A stretch of 64,000 nt of DNA from Ligustrum vulgare. Its lineage: Eukaryota; Streptophyta; Magnoliopsida; Lamiales; Oleaceae. Made by a program: the position numbers and the translations under genes. The notes below the pieces were generated by a model. That model saw only the letters and a list, made by a program, of their open reading frames with translations. It ran no database searches and was not told the DNA's origin. Each line of letters opens with the position of its first letter. Within the stretch, counting starts at the first letter, position 1. The stretch covers positions 50,519,466 to 50,583,465 of the forward strand of contig OY743183.1 of NCBI GenBank assembly GCA_963555705.1, in the 5' to 3' direction. Below, one piece after another: positions 44,471-55,119 of the stretch.

Positions 44471-45371
44471 TGCAACGGTGGATTGGGGCGATGGTTAGTT
44501 GGTGGATGGGGTGGTTGGGGGCAGGGTAGATGGAATCATCTAATTTTAATACGTATAAATAATATATTATATATTTTTTATTCAATTATTAATCACCTGA
44601 TTTTTAAACTTTTAAACTCGTGTCTTAAAATTCAAATTGTGTATCATAAATACCTTATATATGTATTTTTCCCTGTTATATGCAAATTTGTCCCTTAAAA
44701 ATAGTTTGAAGAAAAAAGGGCCCAACAAAACAAGCATGCAAATCTAACCCTCTAAAGAACGGAATTCGACCAAATTTCAATAATAACACCTTTAGGTAGC
44801 TAATTTTGTTTTTCCTTTTTTCTATTTAGTGGTTTGCTTCACGTATTTACATAAGCAATGTGAAAACTCACAAAAAAAAATTTGCACTATACTATAATGT
44901 CTCATGTTTTTCAAAATAAAAATAAAAATATGAGGTGATGACGAAAAATTCAAATGAATTGAGTAATCTCTTTTCGCTAAACCTTCATTAACCAATCAAA
45001 AGAAGACGATCTAATTTTTTCCTTGAAAATGAATATACCAATCTCCTCTAGTTGAAGCTTTCTTGCTCAATCATAGCAAGTCGGACTATTCGTGTCCTCG
45101 AACATAAATTGACATATATATTTTCTCAACCAACTAAATCAAAACTATTTAACTCAAAATGTATTAAATAGTGGAAGCATGTTCTAAAATTTTCTTTCTA
45201 AAATAACATGGTACATTAATCATTGATATTTGATAAACCAAACTTTACTAGTGATATAATGATTTTTGCAAGTTGACATGTTTTATGTTGTTAATGAATT
45301 AATTATAGATAGTCTTAGCCATATTTTTTAAATTTTATTTTTCTTCAAACTCATTTACACAACTACACAAG
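44471..45371. other. Non-coding stretch, no gene recognised
   Basis: AT-rich. Short chance frames only. Confidence 0.5.
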
Positions 45372-45690
45372 TGTGTGTTTGATGTTGTTTAAAAAAGAGT
45401 TTTTTGGAAATGAATAGTGATTTTTGGGAGAATGGATAATTGAGATTTAGTTGAAAAGTCAAATATGGTGGGGTTGACTTTTAATGAATGGTTGAGATCG
45501 AACACTGTAGAAAAAAGAGAAAGATTTAAAGAATACCAAACAAGAACATAATAAAATAATTTTTTCTCATGATCAACTTATAATTTTCTCTACTTTTACT
45601 CATGTGTTTTATTTTTTTTAAAAAAAATAAAATCGCTTTTTATGAAATTTATTCTCAACACGTCTACATCAAACGTAACCTTACACCCCC
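45372..45690. repeat. MITE-like element
   Basis: Begins GTGTGTGTTTGATGTTG and ends with the approximate inverse (CTACATCAAACGTAACC). A diverged part-copy lies in opposite orientation at about 49985-50130, sharing AAATGAATAGTGATTTT and AGAATGGAT words. Confidence 0.5.
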
Positions 45691-46424
45691 AAATTGTATT
45701 AGCAGCTATTAAGGTAGTCTAGCAAGCAAATTGACGTTTTCTGCTAAATTTCAACCAAAATGTCAAAAATGGTGTTGGCATATCAACATCAACATTGAAA
45801 TATGAGAGAATATTATCCTAATTTCTAAGTTATATATTCCAATTTCCAATTTCCAACATCCAGTCCCTATTTCTTATATTATTAGCATATTTTGTCTTGT
45901 CTTATCGTAACAAAGTGCGCCCAAAATCACTAGAACAACTTTCATTTGCCAATTAATTTCATAAAGGAAGTCTAATTAGTTTATCTTAATCGTGTCGATT
46001 AGACAATTTCAGTATTGAATCGTAGTATACTTTTAGTTCATTAATCGAAATTGTATCACACTTGAGGAGAACCTCTATTCTTTCTCACTTAAATTGATCA
46101 TGTTATAATATCTTCTCAGAGTCGATTAGGTGATTACTAATATTGTAATATTCTTTGGATTCTTCCTTCAAATTTAAATCCTATATATAATTTATATGAT
46201 ATAACTCTTTACCTAACAATAATTGCATAGCTACTATTTGTCCAATCACATCATGCGAATCACGAAAAATAAATGAAAAATTAATCAATTACTTATCTAA
46301 CTTGATCTAACTTTTAATACTAAACAATAAAATTACTTATTCCATCCAACTAAACTATGCTATAAACATGATGCTTTGATGATTATAAAAAACCTTAAAA
46401 ACGTCAATTCATACACGTTTTACA
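45691..46424. other. Upstream region of MYB gene
   Basis: No gene. AT-rich, ending in the TATA element of the MYB gene. I could not pick out specific cis-elements. Confidence 0.5.
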
Positions 46425-46434
46425 TATATAAATA
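46425..46434 (+). promoter_or_regulatory. TATA box of MYB-related gene
   Basis: TATATAAATA, 244 bp before the start codon. It would place transcription near 46455-46460 and give a 5' leader of about 220 bases that includes the CT/CA microsatellite. Confidence 0.55.
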
Positions 46435-46562
46435 CTATGGGAGAGAGATCTCATATCTTTTTCCTTGAATTTTCCTTAGTTCATAAGTATCCAACCATAA
46501 ACACCGTTAGCCCACCATTATATAAGCTAACAAACAAAAAACATATATATACATGAATCAAG

Positions 46563-46664
<102 letters not shown>

Positions 46665-46677
46665 AAATACCTCAAGA

Positions 46678-48738
46678 ATGGGAAGAAAATGTTCATGTTG
46701 TGGGAACATAGGTCATAATTCAAGAACATGCAATAGTAGAAGAAGTATAAGCAAAAGTAACAATGGATTTTTTAAGCTATTTGGAGTGAAACTTGATGTA
46801 TCATCTTCTGATATAGGGTTTAGGAAGAGTTTTAGCCTGGACTGCCTCTCGGCTTCTCCGGCGTCGTTGACTCTATTTTCATCTGCAGATGACATTTCTG
46901 ATAAAATCTCCAAGGGTTATCTCTCTGATGGACTCATGGGAAGAATTCGAGGCAAGAGAGGTAACCTCCTATATATATTTTTCCTTCTACATCTTTGCTT
47001 TGTTCCACTCCAACCCTTCATATATATATAATTTTTTTTTTTTTTTAGTTGTTCGAGTTTATTTATTAGCAAACCCTAAACACTTGACTCGAGAAATTAA
47101 TGAAATGATCCTTCTACTCGAGCTCTATGTTGTACTATTTACAATTAAATTAAATACTTATAAAAATGCAGATTCCGCGCGCATTCAATTACATTACACT
47201 AATTAGTCGATTTCATTACAAGTTTACCTTGCGAGTGATAGAAGAATATATATTTTCTTTCGATTTTCATGCTCGTTAAAAATTTGTGGAGCCCACCTCA
47301 GGGGTGTCGTGGACGGAAGAGGAGCACCGGAAATTTCTTCTAGGGTTGCAGAAGCTTGGGAAAGGCAACTGGAGAGGAATCTCTAGGCATTTTGTAACCA
47401 CAAGGACTCCAATACAAGTAGCCAGTCATGCACAAAAGTATTTTCTCCGACAACGTAATGCCGACGTGAAGAAGCGTAGGCCTAGTCTCTTCGACCAGGT
47501 ACAATTTCTATTCAATTGACTTGAATATATATATATATCTTTAATTTGATTTAGCTAATTAAAAAGTAGATAAAAATCGAAGTGAAAAACAACAATTTAT
47601 CTGTATATTAATTCGTAGGATATGCAACTTTTATCAACTTTTCAACCACTCGTCTCATCAATCTTTTATCAAAATCTACTAAATATCTAATTTTTAATAA
47701 ATTTCGGGACGATATTAGCATAAGTGTTTTCTTTGTTACTATGTTCGATCCGTTAACATGTACATTACCATGTTATAAACCTATAATTTCAATGTAAAAC
47801 AACAACGACGAAATCTTATTCTCTAAAAATTTAGGGTTTCTGCACTTACCATTTTCTGCATCTCCATTTATAAGTATGTATAACGCCATCTTAACCTTCT
47901 CTTATTTTACTGGCAACATCTATCCTCATGAAGTCATATGATTTAGTATACTAGAAAGCATAACTCATTTAGTACATGTTTGAAAGACTTCACGCCCTTT
48001 TTGGTTTGATTTAAAATTAGATTTTTAGTGATATTGATGAAAATTGATGAAATATGTGATTAAAAAAAAAAGGTTGATGAAAACTATGGATCTCACAAAA
48101 TTTGATTGAAAATAAGTTCAGAGTTTTATAAAATTGGGGCTATAATCAACATTATAATTTAAGAAAAATGATTCTTTTACAAAATATGTACTTCTGCGTA
48201 GACGTCCATCTCTATTTACTTCTGTACGTGTAGCATGATTATAATTTTAATTACATTCCGTATGATGAACGAACAATCGGCCACTACTCACTTATCTCAA
48301 CTCATTTCTATTAAATCTACTTTTCTTGTAACTTTATAAAGTATATTTCGATTAAACATGAGGGCATGACCATATTTCATCAAGCTGTTTGGACAATTTT
48401 TCCTTAGGTAAAATCAAGCCCTTACATATTCGTTAATATTCATATTTAGTCGATAAATCCCATAACACTCGATACTCCACCAGGTAAGGAGAAATGGATC
48501 GGCTGTCCCCAATGAATCATCAAATGACTGCTTCCCCACAAAGAAAAAATCAAAATCCTCCCATTTTACAGTATCAGAAAATACTTATAGAATGCTTACA
48601 AACTCCGGTTCATACAGTTTTCCGATACCTCTCAAGGAAAATATCGAATTGGATCCAAGCTTGGAGCTTACACTTGCAGTGCTTCCCCAGCCTCAGGTGG
48701 TTCAGAGTAATAAATCAAGCAGTTGTGCTATAGCATGA
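46678..48738 (+). CDS. MYB-related transcription factor, SHAQKYF type, three exons
   Basis: Exons 46678-46960, 47302-47498 and 48484-48738 (introns 341 and 985 bp, all GT-AG, phases 1 and 0) give 244 residues. Residues 1-20 hold a zinc knuckle, [14 protein letters not shown]. An LFGVKLD motif follows near residue 35, as in R/KLFGV repressor motifs. Residues about 96-150 form a single MYB repeat: [20 protein letters not shown], then WRGISRHFV, ending [10 protein letters not shown], the signature of plant 1R-MYB (MYBS/KUA1-like) factors that bind I-box/GATA-type or TATCCA-type sites. Near the C-terminus, DPSLELTL is an EAR-like repression motif. So it is a nuclear DNA-binding protein, probably a repressor. 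It is intact and flanked only by repeats. Intron 2 holds MITE-like sequence near 48000-48125. Confidence 0.93.
47990..48130. repeat. MITE-like sequence in intron 2
   Basis: GGTTTGATTTAAAATTAGAT ... GATGAAAATTGATGAAATATGTG resembles the central spacer of the foldback element at 9415-9735 (GATAAAAGTTGATGACATGTGTGG). A related part lies at about 47630-47705. Ends not resolved. Confidence 0.35.
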
Positions 48739-49489
48739 AAAATCAATATCGTTTAAAATAATTTCCATTTTCTTTATGAAGAATAATGTAAACCAGTACT
48801 AGATATGTAACATAATATGTAATTGAATATGAATTTACCAAAAGAAAAAAAAAAAAAAAGAATGTTAGACGATAATTTCATGCCCTCACTCCAAGGATTT
48901 ACGGTCCTTGTGGAACTTGATAAAATGTTGGTTGATGGTCTATTTTATTAAAATTAGAAGAATGATATCGTTATGTACAAACTACCATTCATGTTACATG
49001 TCTATCGAAGCTGTTTTTTCTTGTATATATCCAAGGAAGAATAAGAAGAAAAACTTAAGTACTTGGCAATACACTGGAAAATGTAAGAGACAAAGATAAG
49101 TAAACGAAGAAGGATGGAACAAGAAAAAAAATAAATAAAAAACCTCAAAAGGAAGAACATAAGGGAAAAAAAAAACGATAAGAAAATCCTAAAATGAGAA
49201 CACAACCCAAATCACAACAGTGAAAAACTCTTACTCTCTTGTGTACGGAAATGTGTTAAATTGGTCAAAAAATCCTATATACATTTTGAGAGTGGTGAAG
49301 GGAAAGGGTTTGTGATTAGAAAATTTCAAAATTCCATAGAAATCAAATAGCTAAATTGCCAACAATTTTTATACCTCACAAAATTCTAGAATTTAAATTG
49401 TAACCTCCTCCTTGATCTATACATAGTTAATACTGGAGCCAAAATTTCAATGATGGAGGACGAGAAAATCTTAAAGCGGTACAAGAAAA
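48739..49489. other. 3' flank of MYB gene, non-coding
   Basis: Includes the presumed 3' untranslated region and a poly(A) tract at about 48842-48858. No gene seen. Confidence 0.5.
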
Positions 49490-49745
49490 AAAGACTTACA
49501 GACAACCAATGTCAGTTGTTGAAATCAAAATAGTCGTCGTAATTGACCTATTACGATGACAAGGTCGTCACTAAAGTCGTTGTAGTAGGCTCGTGCCTAA
49601 TATGTTTTTGAGACGATAAAATTGTCTTGCTCTTGATCTACCCTATTGCGACGACTTTTGTCGTCTTTGTAGATCGAGCCTATAGCGACGACATTTGTCA
49701 TCACCCTTGATAAACCCTATAGCGACTACCACTCTCGTCTCTGTA
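49490..49745. repeat. GTCGTC/GACGAC-rich block, possible CACTA subterminal region
   Basis: Repeated words such as GCGACGACTTTTGTCGTC, TATAGCGACGACATTTGTCA and TACGATGACAAGGTCGTC occur in both orientations at 40-60 bp spacing, the style of transposon subterminal repeats. No terminus is identified. Confidence 0.4.
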
Positions 49746-49984
49746 GATTAAATTCACTTTTTAAAAAATATATTAATAATTTGTTTATAAAATTGATGAA
49801 AATTATTTTTCTAATATAATTAAATTACATAGATACAACAATTTGAATGAACTAATATTAAAATATTGAATGTAATATTAAAATCCATAAAATATCAAAT
49901 ATAATATTAAGATAAATAAATATCGAAAATAACATTACAACCTTTGAAACCAAAATTAGCCCTTCTTTGGATTTCTTTAAAATT

Positions 49985-50130
49985 TTCATTTTTTACTAGG
50001 TACTCAATCTCAATTATCCATTAAAAGTCATGTCCACAATATTGAGATTTTAACCATCCATTCTCCTAAAAATCACTATTCATTTTTTAAAAAACTATTT
50101 TCAAACAATACCAAAAACACACTTAATTTA
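49985..50130. repeat. MITE part-copy related to 45372-45690
   Basis: Reversed relative to 45372; shares CCATTCTCC, AAAATCACTATTCATTTTTT and CACACTTA words. Confidence 0.5.
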
Positions 50131-50157
50131 CAAATACCCAAAAAAACTGCAAGGTGT

Positions 50158-50435
50158 GTGGTGAAATTGATGTCAATGGCTGATAAACTCTCAAGGGAAG
50201 CCAAAAATTGAGAGTTGCACCATAATTTTTCAGCAATGTTGTTTCGACATAAGTCGATGAAAAGTTCAGAGTTCGTTGATAATTCTGAGTGATTATACTC
50301 ATATGGTAGAGTATGTTAATTCTCTGGTTTGGGAATTGGGATCGTCAAAGTGTGTCAAAAGCTTACCTATTTTTCTCAAGTATTGTGAAGAAAAGAAATG
50401 ATAGAGGTTTGGCTCATTTTTGACAAAGTGGAGAT
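50158..50435 (+). repeat. 3' interior segment of first Copia copy
   Basis: Aligns with 62020-62305. Ends in GTGGAGATTA, the polypurine stretch before the LTR. Confidence 0.75.
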
Positions 50436-50573
50436 TATTGGGTAACTGTCTCAAATTGTCAAAATTTTGGAGGACTTTATTTATAATTGGAGAAAAAGTT
50501 TTGTAATTCAAATAGAAGAGGATTATATCCTTTTCTACGTGTTACGTGTCCTTATGGAATGGAAATTGAGGTA

Positions 50574-50583
50574 ATTAATTGTT
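50574..50583. other. Target-site duplication, left copy
   Basis: ATTAATTGTT, repeated exactly at 60583-60592. Only one copy is present at the paralogous empty site, 62441-62450. Because of shared edge bases the true length may be 9 or 10 bp. Confidence 0.9.
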
Positions 50584-50710
50584 GGGAAATCATTATAAAT
50601 GGATCCAATAACTATAATATTTAGTAAAATAGACTTTGAAACAATAATATTGTAAAAATAGACTTTGACTCTTTAAACTTACAAAAATACCCTTATATAT
50701 AGAATTTGCA
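50584..50710 (+). repeat. Left terminal inverted repeat
   Basis: Starts GGGAAATCATTATAAATGG and contains TTTAGTAAAATAGA at 50620-50633. The inner part carries an extra 30-bp near-duplicate (TTTGAAACAATAATATTGTA) compared with the right repeat. Confidence 0.7.
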
Positions 50711-50809
50711 ATGCAAACCATTAAAGTATGGAAAGATTTTATTTAAGTCCTTAGACAATTTTGTTTACATAATTTTAAATGATTTTTGTTCACTCATATA
50801 GCACCTAAC
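50711..50809. other. Spacer between left TIR and viral start
   Basis: 99 bp of AT-rich sequence of unknown origin, between the inverted repeat and the primer site. Confidence 0.5.
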
Positions 50810-50821
50810 TGGTATCAGAGT
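50810..50821 (+). other. Viral primer-binding site (Met-tRNA)
   Basis: TGGTATCAGAGT, one base from the exact Met-tRNA complement used to start minus-strand DNA in Caulimoviridae. It is the first recognisable viral feature at the left edge and lies four bases before the first viral ATG (50825). Confidence 0.85.
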
Positions 50822-50824
50822 CAT

Positions 50825-51109
50825 ATGGCAGATCTAAAAGATAAATATTATACGACAAAAAATAAAAATAAATATATAATATATACATCAAGATTTATAA
50901 TTATGCATACACTAACAATACCCGATAATTATAAAATAGAAATCTTGAATACTTTAAGAGATTTAGATAAAGATATAAGAAGAGAAATATATGATCTAAT
51001 AAATTTCGATATAATAAAAGAAGATTTTATCATAAACGAAATATTAGATTTAATCCACAAAGATATACTAGAAGAATTATACAAAAATTATAGGAATGGA
51101 TTATCATAG
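50825..51109 (+). CDS. Endogenous pararetrovirus small ORF 1
   Basis: 94 codons, starting MADLKDKYYTTKNKNK at the ATG nearest the primer site. Highly charged and helix-rich (repeated I, E, D, K), with no recognised domain. It overlaps the next ORF by 14 bases, a spacing typical of compact polycistronic caulimovirid RNA. The role is unknown; small first ORFs in the family are often poorly conserved. Confidence 0.6.
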   Translation: MADLKDKYYTTKNKNKYIIYTSRFIIMHTLTIPDNYKIEILNTLRDLDKDIRREIYDLINFDIIKEDFIINEILDLIHKDILEELYKNYRNGLS

Positions 51110-51524
51110 AGGAGAACCCTTATTAATCAAATATCTAGATATGAAAACAAATGAAAAATTAGATTCCATAATAATAGAACAAAGAGGAAATCTATTAGAC
51201 CAAATGATAGAAGAAAGAAATATAAAAAGAAAATGATTTCTAAGACTAAAATCATTAGAAAGTAAAAGAAAATACTTTAATACAATTCTAAAACAATTAC
51301 CTAATATACTTATGATTATAAATAACAAAGAAGAAATCAATATGAAAAAATATGATATAACTGGAGAAATAAAATATTACAATAAAAGTTATAGAGCACA
51401 ACAAAGAAAAATTATGTTAAGATCAATTGAAGAATTTTGTGAATATAATATAATGATATGTAAAGAAGTAAAATATGATACGGAATTAAGATTAGAAGTT
51501 GAGCATATCAAAGAAAAAATTTAA
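51096..51524 (+). pseudogene. Endogenous pararetrovirus ORF 2, one internal stop
   Basis: Begins MDYHRGEPLL and would end at 51524, but TGA at 51234-51236 interrupts it. Lysine- and glutamate-rich, with no recognised domain. It overlaps ORF 1 at its start and ORF 3 at its end by a couple of bases. Confidence 0.55.
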
Positions 51525-52009
51525 TGACAGAATTTCCAAAAATAAAATTTGAAAAACAAATAATAGAAAATATTAATCTACCAGTAGGATCTTACCAAAT
51601 AAAATGAGCTAATACAACAATGTTTCAATCATTAAGCTCATGGGGAGAATCTGATGGATTTCTTAACATGCAATTAAATTGGATAAGTGATTTTTTATGG
51701 CAAACATATAAAAACATAAATTTACAAGATAAATTAGCCGTTGAAGAATTACAACAATTAAATATACAGGATATGAATATCAAAGAAAAATTACAAAACA
51801 TTCAAAATAAACTAACAATACAATTTAAAGAATTAAAAGAAATGATAGGAGAAGTTAAAAATATAGATGAAGAAATCTTAAAAGAACTCCAAAGAAAATC
51901 AGGAGAATTAATTAATCAAAATAAAATTGGAATAATTATAGAAAAAATAGATAAACTAGACGAAAAAATAAGGAAGAATGAAAATGAAAAAATCATATCA
52001 ATAGAATAA
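51523..52009 (+). pseudogene. Endogenous pararetrovirus ORF 3, coiled-coil, one internal stop
   Basis: Starts MTEFPKIKFEKQ and is broken by TGA at 51605-51607. Open from 51620 onward. The N-terminal third has aromatic residues (WGESDGFLNMQLNWISDFLW). The rest is a long predicted coiled coil (LQNIQNKLTIQFKELKEMIG). In caulimovirids, coiled-coil proteins in this position include virion-associated and aphid-transmission-type factors. The assignment to either is inference. Confidence 0.55.
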
Positions 52010-52094
52010 AAAATCAAAAAGCTAGAAATAAAAATAGATGATATGTATGACAGACTATTTAAGGTACAAAAAACTCAAAAATCAAGAGTATAAA

Positions 52095-52484
52095 ATGTCA
52101 ATAAGTGAATATATTGAAGATTTAAAAATATTAATAAAATCATTAATAAGTGACGTTCAAGAAGTAAAAAATGAATTGAAAGAAGTAAGAAATGATATAA
52201 ATATACTAAAACTAGAGTTTAGAGAATTCAAAGAAAATAATAAAAGCAAAGATAAGAAAGTAGACAAAAAATTCATAGAAAAAGAAATACTTAGAATAGG
52301 AAAGAAACATTTTGAACAAGAAAAAATTATAATAGAAGCAGGAAGTATGGATGATGAATTTAGGAAAAACATATTGCCAAAAATACTAGAAGAAGAGTTA
52401 GAATTACAAAAATCTATAGAAAAAACTTTAGGAAAATTAAAAGCTGAAGCAAAAATTGAAGAAGACCAAGACAAAAATGAATGA
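52095..52484 (+). CDS. Endogenous pararetrovirus ORF 4, coiled-coil, virion-associated-like
   Basis: 129 codons from MSISEYIEDLKILIK, nearly all alpha-helical, with heptads in residues 10-50 and 75-125. Size, N-terminal coiled coil and place directly before the coat protein match the virion-associated protein of caulimoviruses, which tetramerises and decorates the particle. It overlaps the coat ORF by 8 bases. Confidence 0.55.
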   Translation: MSISEYIEDLKILIKSLISDVQEVKNELKEVRNDINILKLEFREFKENNKSKDKKVDKKFIEKEILRIGKKHFEQEKIIIEAGSMDDEFRKNILPKILEEELELQKSIEKTLGKLKAEAKIEEDQDKNE

Positions 52485-53728
52485 AGAATTAGATTTGCTT
52501 ATAGAAAATTTTGATCAATTAAGCATAGAAAATTTTGATGAATACCAAGTTTTAATGAATACTGGAGGAGCACCTAACCCTGCTCCTATAGGAACTTCTA
52601 AACAAGAATTACCAGATCCAGATGAAAGTTATGCACCCCTATATAGTAAACCACACCGACAATATTATGATAGAGTCAGAGATAGACAACCACCTAGAGA
52701 AAATAAATATAAAGATAGATTTGAATCAAATAATAATTATGATAAACCTATTAATCATGGGGGAACAAAATTAGATTTGGATTGTAAAATAAACACTAAA
52801 AAAGCCTTAATAACTTGGGCAGATTCAATGATACTATTTTTTTTATACAATAAAGATGATACATGGGAAAATACTGATAGAATGATAAATTTTTTAGTAG
52901 CATCTTTTGAAGGACATGTTAGAAATTGGTGGGAAGGAATAAGTAGTGATACGAAAGCATTAATAAGAAGAAATGTACAGACGGAACTAATAAAATCAGA
53001 TAGAAAGGGAATAGAAAAATCAGTAGATTATATTGCGGATGAATTTTTAGGGGAAAATTGGATAAGTAATTATGAAGCAAAATCAATAAAAGAAAAAGAT
53101 AATGCAAGAGTAAGATTAATAAATTTAACAATATGTGATATGTGTAAAATCAAAGAATATACTTGTGAGTTTAAAGAATACTATTATGTCCAATTCTATA
53201 GTAATGAAAATCAAGAAGTATATAGAGATATGTATTACAATAAATTACCAGGTTCATGGGGAATATACTTTAAAATAGAATTTGAAAAATTTATTAGAGA
53301 TAACCCTGGAACACCTAGAACATTAGGGATCAAGGATAAAATTCCTATTTGAAAGATTAGCATATATATGTCAACAAAGACAATTATTAAAGAAATCAGG
53401 AAAATTAACCAGAATATGTTGTGAAAATATGGAAAAACCTACCCAATGGGGATGTAACCCTGAAAGAAGAAAAAATAATAACAAAAGAAAATATAAAAAT
53501 AGAAAGTTTAAAAAATTCAGAAACTTCAGGAAAAATATATAAAGCCTAAGAGAAGATATTACAAAAAAAGATATAATCCAAATAAAAGACAGAAAAATAA
53601 AACTTATAAGAAAGACAAAAGTCAATGTAAATGTTGGAATTGTGGAGAAATGGGGCATATAAGCCCTGATTGTAATAAAAAGAAAGTTAAAATATTACAA
53701 AAAAGAATATCTAGAAATAGAAAGTGAA
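52477..53728 (+). pseudogene. Endogenous pararetrovirus coat protein, frame-damaged
   Basis: The open part, 52477-53352, starts MNEELDLLIENFDQLS (an acidic N-terminus, as in caulimovirid coat precursors). It has a core with ALITWADSMILFFLYN, FEGHVRNWWEGIS and MCKIKEYTCEFKEYYY. The frame then stops at 53350-53352. After a disturbed stretch with at least two frame changes, the CCHC zinc knuckle CWNCGEMGHISPDC is found at 53632-53673, with basic residues around it (RNA binding). In the family the protein forms the icosahedral capsid. This copy is not expected to give a full-length product. Confidence 0.75.
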
Positions 53729-53780
53729 CTAAGTGAAATATCAGATATTGAAGAATACTATGATCAAGAAGTCTATATAA

Positions 53781-54587
53781 GTGAAACGGATTCAGAAAAT
53801 GATGAATCAAAATCAGAATAAAGAAATAGAAGCAAACAAGAACATAGATAGACAAGAATATGAAAGAATAGAAGGTTATGGATTAAAGGTAACTTTTGAT
53901 AATAATAAGTTTAGAAAGATACAAAAATTATCTTTAGATTTGAAAATAGGAAAATGGGAAATACTAGATAGAATATGGAAAAGAGAAAAAGTAGCAATAA
54001 ATGAATATCATAAAATTGAAAGGGCAATAGATGTTAGAACCACTCAAGGAACACACAAATTAAATCTTTTAACAAAAAATACAGTTTCAGAATTATTAAC
54101 AAAGATCAATAGAAAACAAAGTGAAAAGATTCAATATGTTTACTTAGCAGGTATCCAAATAATGTTTAAATCTCTATTTAGAGAAGGATTAGATTCACCT
54201 TTAACTGTAAGTTTACATGATGGAAGAATTATAAATTTAAAAGACAGTCATTTAGGAACAGTGGAAGGAAATTTAGCATATAAGAAGCTAATATTTACAT
54301 GTTATCCAAAATATTGTATATCGTTAAAAGATAGAAACTTTAATGAAGTTTTAGGACTACATTTCAAATTACATAAGGATGACATAATGGAACCAGGAGA
54401 TAAAATTATGACTATAGAATACAGAGCATTATACACATTTACTAATTCTAATTATGGAAACATTTATTCTAAAAAACCATATATTGAAATTCATAAAGAA
54501 TGTAAAGACTTTGGTAAAGCTGTAGAACCAGATAAACAAATAAGTTTAGTTCCAAGAAACTATGAACTTACTATAACAAAAAAATAA
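53781..54587 (+). CDS. Endogenous pararetrovirus movement protein (30K type)
   Basis: 268 codons (an ATG within the track at 53799-53804 is equally possible). The core matches the caulimovirid 30K movement domain: LDLKIGKWEILDRIW early, then QYVYLAGIQIMFKSLFREGL, SLHDGRIINLKDSHLGTVEG, YKKLIFTCYPKYCISLKD. These proteins line plasmodesmata and carry virions or nucleoprotein between cells. Placing it after the coat protein differs from the caulimovirus order (movement protein first) and recalls cavemo- and solendoviruses. The frame ends in a 7-A run followed by TAA. The -1 frame beyond it is open into the next protease-like ORF. Confidence 0.75.
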   Translation: MKRIQKMMNQNQNKEIEANKNIDRQEYERIEGYGLKVTFDNNKFRKIQKLSLDLKIGKWEILDRIWKREKVAINEYHKIERAIDVRTTQGTHKLNLLTKNTVSELLTKINRKQSEKIQYVYLAGIQIMFKSLFREGLDSPLTVSLHDGRIINLKDSHLGTVEGNLAYKKLIFTCYPKYCISLKDRNFNEVLGLHFKLHKDDIMEPGDKIMTIEYRALYTFTNSNYGNIYSKKPYIEIHKECKDFGKAVEPDKQISLVPRNYELTITKK

Positions 54588-54747
54588 ACCAGAAATTATA
54601 GAGTTAAGAGAAGAAGAATACCCTAATAATAACATAACATTTGAAGATGGCAGATTAATTAGGAGATCTACAAGTTTACCTAATAGAAGACAATTAGGAG
54701 AAACTAGTAATACAAGGGAAATAAAACTTAATAGAAATGCTGGAAAT

Positions 54748-55116
54748 ATGAAAATCGAAGGTGAGTATTTCAATGGAATAGAACATATAAAAGAATCCAA
54801 TATATTAATTGACACAGGAGCTAGTGAATGTCATATAGTTTCAAATAGAAATAAAGGACTAATATCTCATAGAACTGATCCATATAGATATATAAATTTT
54901 GATGGACAAGTACATATGACTGAACTTGAAGTAAAAGTACCAATAAAAATAGGAGGAATAAATCTCTTAGTACCATGTCATGTAGATAATAGTATGGTAA
55001 ATCCTCATGTATTATTAGGAATGAGCTTTCTAGATGGACTAGAAGATTATAGTATAAAACGTGAAGGATTATATATAACTCATAATGGTCAAACTATACT
55101 ATGCAGAAAAGCTTAA
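54748..55116 (+). CDS. Endogenous pararetrovirus retropepsin-like ORF A
   Basis: 122 codons from the first ATG, but the frame is open upstream to about 54589, just after the movement protein stop. LIDTGASECHIVS (Asp at codon 22) and VLLGMSFLDGL are the two hallmarks of a retropepsin fold: catalytic D-T-G and the hydrophobic-LLG loop. The segment between has the beta-strand pattern expected. It stops at 55114-55116, three bases before the next ORF. It may be a domain attached to the movement protein, or a duplicated protease. Catalysis is unproven. Confidence 0.65.
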   Translation: MKIEGEYFNGIEHIKESNILIDTGASECHIVSNRNKGLISHRTDPYRYINFDGQVHMTELEVKVPIKIGGINLLVPCHVDNSMVNPHVLLGMSFLDGLEDYSIKREGLYITHNGQTILCRKA

Positions 55117-55119
55117 TAA

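Noticed and set aside
52157..52474. Minus-strand frames across the viral coding region
   Set aside because: Antisense shadows of A-rich viral ORFs, giving Ser/Phe/Leu-rich nonsense.
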